Origin: Promethearchaeia archaeon
GTDB lineage: Archaea > Asgardarchaeota > Lokiarchaeia > Sigyniarchaeales > SOKP01
Assembly: GCA_029856445.1 (NCBI GenBank)
Contig: JAHQWY010000018.1
Location: forward strand, 1 to 21,908
DNA length: 21,908 nt
Reading direction: 5' to 3'
The position numbers were made by a program, and so were the translations under genes. The notes below the pieces were generated by a model that was not told the DNA's origin, did no database searches, and saw only the letters and a list, made by a program, of their open reading frames with translations. Of the stretch, positions 7,437-15,301 are shown in pieces (position 1 is the first letter of the stretch; the number at the start of each line of letters is the position of its first letter).

Positions 7437-8096
7437 ATGAGCCCAAATGCTATGCAAAAATCTGCAACTCCTATAAATTACTCTTCAAATAATATAAAAA
7501 AGTCAAAAGATTCAACAGTAGTTATAACTGTAAGAATTGATGAAGATTTAAATAATAATATTGAGGACATTCGGCTGAAATTAGGACTTTCTAAAGCTGA
7601 TTTTATACGCAATTATCTAGAAATGTCTAAATCTATTATTAAACAAAAAATGTCAATAAAATCATTAAATAAAAGAGATCTAATAATTGTTAAAAGAAGT
7701 TATTTAAGAAAACTAATAGAAAGAAACGATGAAAGTGAACAAATAAAATTAGGAGACAAATTGGGACGGTTTATAAACGATATTGCACGAATTAATGGGA
7801 AGGTAGATGATATGAGTTATAAGTTAGATTTATGTGATAATTTAGGTTTTTTCCTTCGAGATGTTGATCATGAAGGATATATTAACATTATAAAGAAATT
7901 TGGGCCAAAGAAATTTGTGGAAGCATTTGTATGGCGCTTATTTAAACAAGATGAATTTAATCCGAGATATACTGAAGAAGAATTGAGGGGTAGTAAAAGT
8001 TTAACTCAACAATATGAAAAGGAAATACAGGCAGTTAATAGGTCCTCATCTCATTACTCATTTGAATTTGCTAAATTACCTGTAAAAGAAAATTAG
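7437..8096 (+). CDS. Ribbon-helix-helix DNA-binding protein with unknown C-terminal domain
   Basis: A 219-residue protein. Residues 27-64 are a CopG/MetJ/Arc-type ribbon-helix-helix: beta strand STVVITVRIDEDL, helix NNNIEDIRLKLG, turn LSKADF, helix IRNYLEMSK. The first 26 residues are Ser/Asn-rich and probably flexible. Residues 70-219 are helical and charged (a KLGRFINDIARINGKVDDM helix, then a conserved-looking LGFFLRDVDHEGY and KKFGPKKFVEAFVWRLF) and match nothing I recognise; this may be a ligand- or partner-binding domain. Shine-Dalgarno GAGGAT at 7424-7429, 7 bases before ATG. It converges on the maltokinase gene with 9 bases between stops. Likely a transcription regulator; the palindrome cluster upstream is a candidate target. 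Confidence 0.75.
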   Translation: MSPNAMQKSATPINYSSNNIKKSKDSTVVITVRIDEDLNNNIEDIRLKLGLSKADFIRNYLEMSKSIIKQKMSIKSLNKRDLIIVKRSYLRKLIERNDESEQIKLGDKLGRFINDIARINGKVDDMSYKLDLCDNLGFFLRDVDHEGYINIIKKFGPKKFVEAFVWRLFKQDEFNPRYTEEELRGSKSLTQQYEKEIQAVNRSSSHYSFEFAKLPVKEN

Positions 8097-8105
8097 GACA
8101 ATTTT

Positions 8106-9836
8106 TTAACTTTTATCTACAATTTCCTTTAATCCTAAAATGGGAATAATTACTTTATTAGGTCTAAACAAAATTTCATAATTTAATTCATAGAGAGTTC
8201 TTTCAATATAGAAATAAGTAATTAGAATATAGTTCAGCTTAAGTTTCTTTAGAATTTTATTCATTAACTTAGATTCCCATTTATTCAATACATTTAGGAC
8301 AATATCAAGTATCTTATCTATTGGTCTCGCTGCTCTTCTAAAATAGAGATTATAAAGAATTTCTTCTGGTACTTCATACTTTTCTCGTCGAATTATTTTA
8401 TTCTCAATGAATTTGAGTAATGTATTAAATTTAATGTAACTTAAAGCTCTAAGAAACGCTGCTATATCCTTTTCCACTGGAAATTTCCCTTTTTTTTCCT
8501 CATACATTAGCTGTGGATCGCCTTCAAAATCAATGAAATAGAAAGAATATTTGTCATTAGATTTATTATACAAAATTTGTTCCATATGTAAATCTTGATG
8601 TACAGGCTGAATATCTATCCTAGGAACATCAAATTCATTTCGAAATTTTTCAATAATGTCCTTGATATCAATTAAAATTGAACTAATTTTAGGTAAATTA
8701 AAGAAAGCACTTTCAGGTTGTTGAGTCATATGAGTAAGTAAATCGGAGATCATTGAATTTAATCTCTCACTGTATCTTTTGAGATAAGTTGTGCTCTCTA
8801 CTGACTCTAAACTATAATCTTTTTTATCAGGTAATATTAACGATCGATGCAAATTGATGATATCATTGCTAATCTCAGAAGATACTTTTATTGATTCTAC
8901 ACAGTTTTGTTTAATTAGAATTGAAACATTAGATTCTTCCATATATTTAGAATAATCATTTTTTACATCACTGAACACTCTATTGATCATCTTATTGAGT
9001 TCATTCCAATAGATATCACCTACATTCCCCATATTCGGAACACTTTCGATTATCCCAATACTTTCTTTATCCTGCACTTTAATTGTTCCATATATTTTAG
9101 GAGAGCTTGGAAATTTATTTTTAACCAAAACAAATAAAATAGAAGGTTCTAGGCTTATAGAATAGTCTTTATAAGACTTTAACACATATGAAATAGGTGG
9201 TTGTTCAGGAGTTCTCTTATTAGAAATTATAAGCGAAAATAATATGTTAGTTGTATTTCCCCCTCCAAGTTGATTTAGAGAGAGTTCATATCTCTCAGGA
9301 TACAAACCAGCTTCAATTAAATTTTGTACCTTCTTCATATTTATCTCATCCTCGAACTGCTTAGTATATAGTGTTAATTCCATGTCTAATGATGGGAATT
9401 TTTCAGAAATAGCTGTATCAAATAACATTTTTCTCCAAAAAAATAGGGAAAATTCTGCTTCTATAAAATTCAGAGTTACAACTTGTTGTTCATTTTCAAT
9501 AGTTATTGCTAATATCTTACTAAAGGTATTCTCAGTAAGTTTAACAATAGTATCTTTATTTTTTTCTATTGGTTCTAAAATTTCTTCAATTTTCTCATAA
9601 TAGATTAATGGCAAAAAATATTCTTTAGAATAATTTGAGGCTTTAACTTCAATTATATTTAATAAAATTCTGTCTGCAATTGTCTTAAAATAATTAATCA
9701 CTACCACAAACTCTAAATTTGATAGAGATGATTTATCTCCGAACCATCTTCTTGAGAGAAGCCATCCTTTAAATTCATTTGAATTGCAAACTCCTTGGAT
9801 TACATTTTTATCAAAGTACTTACTCATAAGAACCAT
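8106..9836 (-). CDS. Maltokinase-like protein (Pep2/Mak family)
   Basis: A 576-residue kinase of the maltokinase type, which makes maltose-1-phosphate from maltose and ATP. N-terminal cap with the typical LSRRWFGDKS block (27-36), kinase N-lobe with LGGGNTTNILF (190-200) and the ATP-binding lysine in YVLKSY (K220). The catalytic loop reads HQDLHMEQ (H413 to Q420, base D415) and the metal motif IDFEGDP (D436, E438). The C-terminal LYELNYE...RPNKVIIPILG segment is the same signature seen in bacterial Mak proteins. No trehalose synthase is fused or adjacent, unlike many bacteria. It is divergent from the GH57 gene and shares with it a duplicated palindrome-TATA element. The start could be ATG 9836 or 9827. 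Function as a sugar kinase is firm, maltose as substrate is inferred. Confidence 0.85.
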   Translation of the reverse strand: MVLMSKYFDKNVIQGVCNSNEFKGWLLSRRWFGDKSSLSNLEFVVVINYFKTIADRILLNIIEVKASNYSKEYFLPLIYYEKIEEILEPIEKNKDTIVKLTENTFSKILAITIENEQQVVTLNFIEAEFSLFFWRKMLFDTAISEKFPSLDMELTLYTKQFEDEINMKKVQNLIEAGLYPERYELSLNQLGGGNTTNILFSLIISNKRTPEQPPISYVLKSYKDYSISLEPSILFVLVKNKFPSSPKIYGTIKVQDKESIGIIESVPNMGNVGDIYWNELNKMINRVFSDVKNDYSKYMEESNVSILIKQNCVESIKVSSEISNDIINLHRSLILPDKKDYSLESVESTTYLKRYSERLNSMISDLLTHMTQQPESAFFNLPKISSILIDIKDIIEKFRNEFDVPRIDIQPVHQDLHMEQILYNKSNDKYSFYFIDFEGDPQLMYEEKKGKFPVEKDIAAFLRALSYIKFNTLLKFIENKIIRREKYEVPEEILYNLYFRRAARPIDKILDIVLNVLNKWESKLMNKILKKLKLNYILITYFYIERTLYELNYEILFRPNKVIIPILGLKEIVDKS

Positions 9837-9876
9837 TTTTTTCCAATTATATTAATATTATTAGTTATCTTTTATC

Positions 9877-9902
9877 AGTAAAAATCTTTTACTTATATTT
9901 AA
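9877..9902. promoter_or_regulatory. Operator-promoter element, copy 1 (maltokinase side)
   Basis: AGTAAAA-ATC-TTTTACT (9877-9893) is a perfect 17-bp inverted repeat, followed by TTATATTTAA (9893-9902), which read on the minus strand is TTAAATATAA, a TATA box about 60 bases before the maltokinase ATG. The full 26 bases recur exactly at 10200-10225, and similarity continues about 25 bases further. On the minus strand the palindrome lies between TATA box and the expected start site, a repressor-like position. Confidence 0.7.
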
Positions 9903-10125
9903 AATTATAAAAAAGGGATTCTATAAAGTTTCTATCTTACTTTTAATAAAACGAAAAAGTCAATGATAATCAGAGAAATATGGAATAATAAATTTAGTTA
10001 AAAATGATTTAATTTATTAAAAATCCATAATAGAAAAGAAAAATGAAGAATTCTTATAATTATTTTTTTCTAGGAAACATTTTCCTTTTCTTAATCCATA
10101 TCATAGAAATGCTCAAAATAGCTAA

Positions 10126-10152
10126 TACTAAGTAGATGTAACCTACTTAGTA
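10126..10152. repeat. Perfect 10-bp inverted repeat in the maltokinase/GH57 spacer
   Basis: TACTAAGTAG (10126-10135) and CTACTTAGTA (10143-10152) are exact reverse complements with a 7-base loop. The right arm runs into AGTAAAA (10149-10155), the same half-site as in the operators at 9877 and 10200. A smaller repeat, AGGAAA-CAT-TTTCCT, is at 10072-10086. These could be extra regulator sites or a hairpin in a leader RNA. Confidence 0.5.
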
Positions 10153-10199
10153 AAATTACATAAATGTATAATAGTTAGTTTCATTTAGTGAATTTATTT

Positions 10200-10225
10200 A
10201 GTAAAAATCTTTTACTTATATTTAA
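10200..10225 (+). promoter_or_regulatory. Operator-promoter element, copy 2 (GH57 side)
   Basis: Identical to 9877-9902. The palindrome AGTAAAA-ATC-TTTTACT (10200-10216) covers the BRE position, and TTATATTTAA (10216-10225) is the TATA box, centred about 33 bases before ATG 10253, so the transcript is leaderless or has only a few leader bases. A protein bound here would compete with or assist TBP/TFB. Confidence 0.75.
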
Positions 10226-10252
10226 CTACAATAAAAAAGTGAGTTCATAAAG

Positions 10253-12427
10253 ATGAACGAAAAAAGAATTTATTTACCCATTGTCTTTCACTTCCACCAA
10301 CCTGTTGACAATTTCCCTTGGGTTTTTGAAGATGTATATGAAAAGTCGTATGATCCTTTAATTGATCATATATTCAAATTTCCTGATGTTAAAATTACAT
10401 TACATTTTTCAGGTAATTTATTAGAATGGCTTTTAGATAATAAACCTGAATTCATAGAAAAACTAAAAACCATGGCAAATAGGGGGCAAATAGAGATAAT
10501 AGGTGGCGGTTTTTATGAACCAATGTTTGCGATTATTCCATATAGAGATAAAATAGCACAAATGCGAAAATTATCAGATTTAATAAAAAACACTTTTGAT
10601 CTAGAAGTGAAAGGTGCCTGGTTGTCAGAACGAGTTTGGGAACCAAATTATCCTTCTTTTCTTAATGATGTAGGCTTAAAATACGTGATTGTTGATGATA
10701 ATCATTTCAGATCAACAGGAATAACAGAAGAGGAAACGCTCTATTCATATGTTACTGAAGATGAAGGTAAAACATTAAGAATATTTCCAATCAATGAAGA
10801 ATTAAGATATCTAACTCCTTGGAAACCAACCTATTACTCTATTGACTATTTACGGAAAATGGCTAACGAAGACGGCGATAGAATTGTGTTATTAATATCT
10901 GATGCTGAGAAAATGGGTGTTTGGGGTACTACTCACCAAATTTGTTATGTAGAAGGACAAGGTCATGAAGATGGAGACGGAGGAAAGCCTTTTATCCCTG
11001 CATTTTTTGGACAAGTTATTTCTAATGAATGGATAAAATCCATAACACTTTCGGAATATATGGAAAAATTCCCAGCAAGAAGTTTAATATATCTACCTAC
11101 AGCTAGTTATGATAAAATGGAAGAATGGGTGCTCCCAACTCATATTCGCAAGAATTTTAAAAGAATTAGAAAGATGCTGAAGGATGATGAAACCCAAAGT
11201 GAGACATACCAATTTTTAAAAGGAGGATTTTGGAGATATTTCCTTGTAAAATATCCAGAATCAAATAATATGCACAAGAAAATGCTTTATGTAAGAGAAA
11301 AGCTCATTTCTGCCGAAGAAAATTTATTAAATGTTCAAGATGATAATATCGTCTCTATAATCTTAAGCAAAATAAATGATGCATGGGATGAGATATACAA
11401 AGCCCAATGTAATGACTGTTATTGGCATGGTTTATTTGGAGGAGTTTATTTGCAATTCCTAAGATTTTCCGTTTATACCCATTTAATAAATGCAGAGAAA
11501 TTAATAGATACAATCAACGCACTCATTAACCCAGACTTGACTTCATATATGTACATCACCCCGTTCGATTTCAGTAAAGATTCTAAAACAGAATATATTA
11601 TTGAATCAGATATTTATAATCTTTATATTGATCCTAATGATGGTGGTACTCTTTTTGAACTAGATTATAAACCAAAATCGTATAATTTGTTAAATACCTT
11701 GACAAGATGGCCTGAAGCTTACCATGAAAGTAAAAAATTGGAGACAGAGGAAGTTTTAGTTGATAGATTTAGAAGAAATATGTTTCGCTTGAGATTTTTG
11801 CATGATGATGCGACTCTTAAACAATTGCATTCAGATAGATACTATGAATTTGGAGATTTTGTAACTGGCAATTTTACAGTTACTAGTAGCGAAAAAGAAG
11901 GAAAGAAGGCGATTTTAGAGATGGAAAAAGTAGGTAATGTAAAAGATCCAGGTTCAGATTACAGAAATCCAGTCAGAATTACAAAAGATATCTATGTAGA
12001 AGACAATGAAATTGAAATCAAAGTAAGAATTAATTTCGAACAAATTTCTGGTAAGGAAGAAGTTCTCCAAAGGATTATCAATAATTTAAATGTGGCTATT
12101 GATATTCCCTTTTTCTTTAATGGTGACACAAATAAATTCCAATGGGTAAGTAACCAATTAGAAATGGATAGTAATAAAGAAATAGATCTTTTAGAGCCTT
12201 TCCAATATGCGGGAACATATTTTAAAGCTTATGATGAATCATACGACATAAATGTGGAATTTAATATTTCAAACGACTCAAATAAAGTTAAATTTTATAA
12301 ATTTCCAATTATCGCCTATGTGTATACTGAAGAAGGTTATAAGAAGATATATCAAGGAATCAATATAACTCCTCTTCTTAAATGTGAAAAGAGTGTTGAA
12401 TTTCATCTCAAAATAAAGACTTTTTAA
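10253..12427 (+). CDS. GH57 4-alpha-glucanotransferase / alpha-glucan-acting enzyme
   Basis: A 724-residue glycoside hydrolase family 57 enzyme of the Thermococcus-type 4-alpha-glucanotransferase group. The conserved regions are all present: HFHQP (13-17), GGGFYEP (84-90), WLSERVWEP with nucleophile E126 (123-131), and SDAEKMGVW with acid/base D217 (216-224); YDKMEEWVLP (286-295) follows. These match the two catalytic residues known in that group. Residues 320-440 are the helical domain, and from about 450 the protein is a beta-sandwich of the DUF1926 type. Compared with the family there is an acidic Gly-rich insertion at 232-246. It transfers glucan segments between alpha-1,4 chains in glycogen or maltodextrin use, in the cytoplasm (no signal peptide). 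Pairing with the maltokinase gene suggests maltose released from glucans is phosphorylated. Confidence 0.92.
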   Translation: MNEKRIYLPIVFHFHQPVDNFPWVFEDVYEKSYDPLIDHIFKFPDVKITLHFSGNLLEWLLDNKPEFIEKLKTMANRGQIEIIGGGFYEPMFAIIPYRDKIAQMRKLSDLIKNTFDLEVKGAWLSERVWEPNYPSFLNDVGLKYVIVDDNHFRSTGITEEETLYSYVTEDEGKTLRIFPINEELRYLTPWKPTYYSIDYLRKMANEDGDRIVLLISDAEKMGVWGTTHQICYVEGQGHEDGDGGKPFIPAFFGQVISNEWIKSITLSEYMEKFPARSLIYLPTASYDKMEEWVLPTHIRKNFKRIRKMLKDDETQSETYQFLKGGFWRYFLVKYPESNNMHKKMLYVREKLISAEENLLNVQDDNIVSIILSKINDAWDEIYKAQCNDCYWHGLFGGVYLQFLRFSVYTHLINAEKLIDTINALINPDLTSYMYITPFDFSKDSKTEYIIESDIYNLYIDPNDGGTLFELDYKPKSYNLLNTLTRWPEAYHESKKLETEEVLVDRFRRNMFRLRFLHDDATLKQLHSDRYYEFGDFVTGNFTVTSSEKEGKKAILEMEKVGNVKDPGSDYRNPVRITKDIYVEDNEIEIKVRINFEQISGKEEVLQRIINNLNVAIDIPFFFNGDTNKFQWVSNQLEMDSNKEIDLLEPFQYAGTYFKAYDESYDINVEFNISNDSNKVKFYKFPIIAYVYTEEGYKKIYQGINITPLLKCEKSVEFHLKIKTF

Positions 12428-12493
12428 TATTTATACTTTCCTATATTTTACAAATTTATCGATATTCGTAAGAATTTCGTCGATTTAACCACA

Positions 12494-12508
12494 TTTTAAA
12501 TATATTAA
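12494..12508 (+). promoter_or_regulatory. TATA-type promoter of the first microprotein gene
   Basis: TTTTAAATATATTAA is a strong archaeal TATA box 50-60 bases ahead of ATG 12558; a start site near 12530 would give a leader of about 30 bases. It follows the GH57 stop by 67 bases, so it belongs to the next gene. Confidence 0.5.
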
Positions 12509-12557
12509 GCCACTAATAGAAAGTAAGAAGATATAAAAATTGTTGGTTTCATTGACT

Positions 12558-12704
12558 ATGGGAACTAATCATGATGGGAAACGAAATGGCTGGAGTTATA
12601 CTAATAATTCTGTGAAAACTAGTATTGAAAATAATGAACACATCAGAAATGTTAGAAAGAAACTGATGGAACAAAAATTAAAGAAAAAATTCAGAAAAAA
12701 ATAG
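12558..12704 (+). CDS. Basic microprotein, copy 1 of a tandem pair
   Basis: A 48-residue frame from ATG 12558 to TAG 12702-12704. It is polar at the N-terminus, then helical (W12, V19, I23, I29, V32, L36, L41 on one face) with a Lys/Arg-rich tail (KLKKKFRKK). Its own TATA box is at 12494-12508. The strongest evidence that it is a gene is its ungapped alignment from W12 onward with the product of 12886-13053: shared W, K, I-E, R, L, K-L and K positions and conservative changes (V/L, I/V, V/I, T/S, N/D). TTG codons at 12540 and 12543 could extend it by five or six residues. I do not recognise the family; the tail suggests nucleic acid or acidic membrane binding. Confidence 0.55.
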   Translation: MGTNHDGKRNGWSYTNNSVKTSIENNEHIRNVRKKLMEQKLKKKFRKK

Positions 12705-12885
12705 TCTAATCCTACTATTTATCTCAATAGTCTAATAAATATAAATTTAAAATATTGAGAAATTATAAATTGTAATTAATTTCTTCCTTATTTCTGTTAT
12801 TTAATAAATCGAATATTCATATACCCAATTTTATTAAATATTATTGAAATTGGAATAGTTCCCTTTTAAATAAGGTGTTTATGAT

Positions 12886-13053
12886 TTGAGAGAAAATAAT
12901 GGGTTTGTAAATGACTGTTTGAGCTGGAATTGTTGTGACGATAACTTAAAATCTTGTATTGAAAGATCAAAATATGTAAATCAAATACGAAGTTGTTTAA
13001 AGAAAAGAAAATTAACTAATAAAAGGAAAAGATATCTATATAACAGATATTAG
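12886..13053 (+). CDS. Cys-rich basic microprotein, copy 2 of a tandem pair
   Basis: A 55-residue frame from TTG 12886 to TAG 13051-13053, with Shine-Dalgarno AGGTG at 12873-12877, 8 bases before the start. It carries five Cys (11, 16, 17, 24, 38) and a Lys/Arg/Tyr-rich tail (KKRKLTNKRKR). From W14 it aligns without gaps with the microprotein at 12558: about 9 identities in 33 positions and many conservative ones. The Cys residues are absent from the first copy, so one copy may bind metal. It overlaps the end of the convergent pcm gene by four bases. No family recognised. Confidence 0.55.
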   Translation: MRENNGFVNDCLSWNCCDDNLKSCIERSKYVNQIRSCLKKRKLTNKRKRYLYNRY

Positions 13054-13730
13054 GATTCAAATCCATATTTCCCAATCAACGGCACAAAACGGACACCAGT
13101 AATTCTTTTTGAATCAAAATCTTCGCCACGCTTTTTTACAATATACAAATCTTGACTAAAACTCTTAGATCCTGCTGGTATACAAAGAATTCCCCCATCT
13201 TTAAGTTGTTCTCTTAACGGTGGCGGTATTTTTTTCGGTGAAGCTGCAGTTACTAATATTTTATCGTAAGGAGCTTCTTCGGGATATCCCAAGGTACCAT
13301 CACCAAGTATTACTGTAACCCTGTTTCCGTATCCTGTTTCTTTAAGATTAATTTTAGCTTTTTTAACCAAGTCTTTATGGCGCTCAATTGTATACACATG
13401 CCCAGGATTAGTTGAACCTTTCGGGGCAACCAACTCAGCACATAAAGCTGCATGATATCCTGAACCAGTTCCAACCTCTAAAACTTTGTCTCCTTCCTTT
13501 AATTCAAGATATTCACACATCATTGCATTCATGTGGGGAGCACTGATTGTCTGACCTGATCCAATACATAGAGGTGAATCTATATAAGCAGAAGATTCAG
13601 CATCTTTTGGCACAAAAAGGTGCCTAGGAACGGTAAGCATCGCATTAATTACTTCCTGTTTAGTTAAAACAGGATAATCTCGATTTTTAAGGTTATTTAC
13701 TAGCTTTTTCCTTTTTTCTTCGAAATTCAT
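13050..13730 (-). CDS. pcm: Protein-L-isoaspartate O-methyltransferase
   Basis: A 226-residue SAM-dependent methyltransferase that methylates L-isoaspartyl residues in aged proteins and so starts their repair. The family signature is intact: PRHLFVP (35-41), the substrate-side SGQTISAPHM (58-67) and SAM motif I VLEVGTGSGYHAAL (83-96), followed by the acidic ribose-binding E in YTIERH and the GDGTLGYPEEAPYDKILV block. Length is typical of archaeal Pcm. It starts 18 bases after the stop of the U32 gene on the same strand, so the two form an operon. No unusual residues seen. Confidence 0.95.
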   Translation of the reverse strand: MNFEEKRKKLVNNLKNRDYPVLTKQEVINAMLTVPRHLFVPKDAESSAYIDSPLCIGSGQTISAPHMNAMMCEYLELKEGDKVLEVGTGSGYHAALCAELVAPKGSTNPGHVYTIERHKDLVKKAKINLKETGYGNRVTVILGDGTLGYPEEAPYDKILVTAASPKKIPPPLREQLKDGGILCIPAGSKSFSQDLYIVKKRGEDFDSKRITGVRFVPLIGKYGFES

Positions 13731-13748
13731 TGTTTCTAATAAAAATTT

Positions 13749-14984
13749 TCATTTTTTTATGATATAAATTTTATCTTCTGCTCTAAGTTCTTTATTTATT
13801 CGTAAATTAAATTTTACAGGCTCCGTATTTCTTTTTCTTGATATGCTTTGGATTTTCTCCCCTTTATAGATCATCTTTTTTATAGTTTCAATCATATAGT
13901 TAGTAGATCCTTCTATAATGATCTTATCTCCTAATTTTAAAGGAACTTCTAGGCTTTCAAGCAATACATTAGCAGATTTACTTTTTTCATCATAAGAAAG
14001 AATTTTCCCCATATAAAATTTCTTATATGGTGATATATTCCCTCTTTTTTCTAATTCAATATCTTCTATAGTTGGTCTTTTAAAGTAAAATCCCGTATGA
14101 AAGCCGCGATTGAAGACGTGTGAAAGTTTTTCAAGCCAATTGCTTATTTTTTCTTTAGAGTAGGTATTATCATAAATAGAATCCAAAGCTTCCTTATAAC
14201 ACTCAACTACTGTTTTAACGTAGATAGGATCCTTCATGCGACCCTCTATTTTAAAAGCATCAATTTTTGCATCAATTAATACAGGTATATATTCGATCAT
14301 ACACAAATCCTTCGCATTCAGAAACATTTGCCCATCATAGATAAACTCATTGCTTTCATCATCTATTACTCTCCATTCTCTTCTGCATGGTTGTAGACAA
14401 TTACCTCGATTTGCGGAATATTCTTCAGAGTCACAAATGGTAGCTGAAAAATAACATCTTCCTGAAATCGAAGTGCACATTGAACCATGCACAAAACATT
14501 CAATTTTAGTCTTATTCAATAGATGTTTAATCAATTTAATTTGCTTAAGTGATAACTCTCTTGCTAAAATTATTCTTTCAGCACCAAGCTCTTCATAAAA
14601 CCTGGCTGATTCTATATTTGAAACATTCGCTTGCGTCGATATATGAAAATCAATTTTATTTCGTTTAGCAATTTGAATTGTTGCAAGATCGTGAGCAATT
14701 ATCGCATCAATTCCAGCATCTTTAGCTTGAGATATAAGATTTTCTAAAGCTTGTAATTCTTTATCATAAATTATTATATTTGTAGCCAAATATGTTTTTA
14801 TAGGGGATTCTTGGTTATGACAATATTCCGCTATTTTCTTTAAATCATTTTGTTCAAAATTTTTTGCTTTTATTCTCATATTATACTCTTTTACACCAAA
14901 ATATATCGCATCAGTCAAGTTACCAATTAATTTTAATGAATTCCAATCTTGAACTGGAGCAAGCAACTCAGGACGATTATGCAT
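13749..14984 (-). CDS. U32-family protein (TrhP/RlhA-like)
   Basis: A 411-residue member of the peptidase U32 family, whose best studied members (TrhP/YegQ, RlhA) hydroxylate tRNA or 23S rRNA rather than cut peptides. It opens with MHNRPELLAP, typical for the family start, so I use ATG 14984 rather than the in-frame TTG at 14996. The family signature is at 162-200: ECFVHGSMC, SGRCYFS, and NRGNCLQPCR, with C170, C177, C196 and C200 as likely metal or Fe-S ligands, followed by LNAKDLC and FKIEGRMK. A C-terminal beta domain begins near 320. TATA box at 15016-15035. First gene of an operon with pcm. Specific RNA substrate cannot be told. Confidence 0.88.
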   Translation of the reverse strand: MHNRPELLAPVQDWNSLKLIGNLTDAIYFGVKEYNMRIKAKNFEQNDLKKIAEYCHNQESPIKTYLATNIIIYDKELQALENLISQAKDAGIDAIIAHDLATIQIAKRNKIDFHISTQANVSNIESARFYEELGAERIILARELSLKQIKLIKHLLNKTKIECFVHGSMCTSISGRCYFSATICDSEEYSANRGNCLQPCRREWRVIDDESNEFIYDGQMFLNAKDLCMIEYIPVLIDAKIDAFKIEGRMKDPIYVKTVVECYKEALDSIYDNTYSKEKISNWLEKLSHVFNRGFHTGFYFKRPTIEDIELEKRGNISPYKKFYMGKILSYDEKSKSANVLLESLEVPLKLGDKIIIEGSTNYMIETIKKMIYKGEKIQSISRKRNTEPVKFNLRINKELRAEDKIYIIKK

Positions 14985-15015
14985 TATAAGATTCAAAGAG
15001 TATAGTTATCTTCCT

Positions 15016-15035
15016 TTATATATTAATTATAAATA
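15016..15035 (-). promoter_or_regulatory. TATA promoter of the U32-pcm operon
   Basis: On the minus strand this reads TATTTATAATTAATATATAA, an archaeal TATA region 32-50 bases before ATG 14984, predicting a short leader of about 15 bases. The rest of the 300-base spacer up to 15301 is AT-rich and without a credible gene. Confidence 0.5.
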
Positions 15036-15204
15036 AGTGCGTGATATAATATTATTTTATTATTTTTTTTTTTATATTACCTAACATGGCTGGAGAAGCT
15101 TTTCTTAGGGAATAAATAAGCTCTTTGTTTTTTCTTGAATATTATTATTAGTAATTAAAAGATTGAAAATCTGGATTTTAGTTAATAAAAAGTAATTAGA
15201 AAAA

Positions 15205-15228
15205 TATCTGATTATGTATCCTCAGATA
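15205..15228. promoter_or_regulatory. Perfect 7-bp inverted repeat, candidate operator
   Basis: TATCTGA (15205-15211) and TCAGATA (15222-15228) are exact inverted arms with a 10-base spacer, so arm centres are 17 bases apart, near two helical turns. It lies 26 bases before the doubled TATA element of the flavoprotein gene, a place where an activator or repressor could act. Confidence 0.45.
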
Positions 15229-15253
15229 GACTTTTTATTATCATAAAAAATAA

Positions 15254-15281
15254 AAGCGATATAATAATAAGCGATATAATA
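15254..15281 (+). promoter_or_regulatory. Tandem 15-bp repeat with doubled TATA box
   Basis: AAGCGATATAATA occurs twice (15254-15266 and 15269-15281) with a period of 15 bases. Each copy has a TATA-like GATATAATA. The second copy is centred about 25 bases before ATG 15302, which would give a leaderless transcript; the first would give a start site 15 bases earlier. Confidence 0.6.
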
Positions 15282-15301
15282 GTTTCTTTTAGGTTATAAA
15301 T

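Noticed and set aside
10060..10140. Minus-strand frame reading VGYIYLVLAILSISMIW then KKRK, like the C-terminal membrane anchor of an archaeal surface protein
   Set aside because: No start codon before the hydrophobic part, two in-frame stops just upstream, and it overlaps the 10-bp inverted repeat. At most a decayed gene end; chance in AT-rich DNA is as likely.
13051..13064. GGATTCAAATCC resembling a tRNA T-arm
   Set aside because: It is the end of the pcm coding sequence, and no acceptor, D or anticodon stem can be built upstream.
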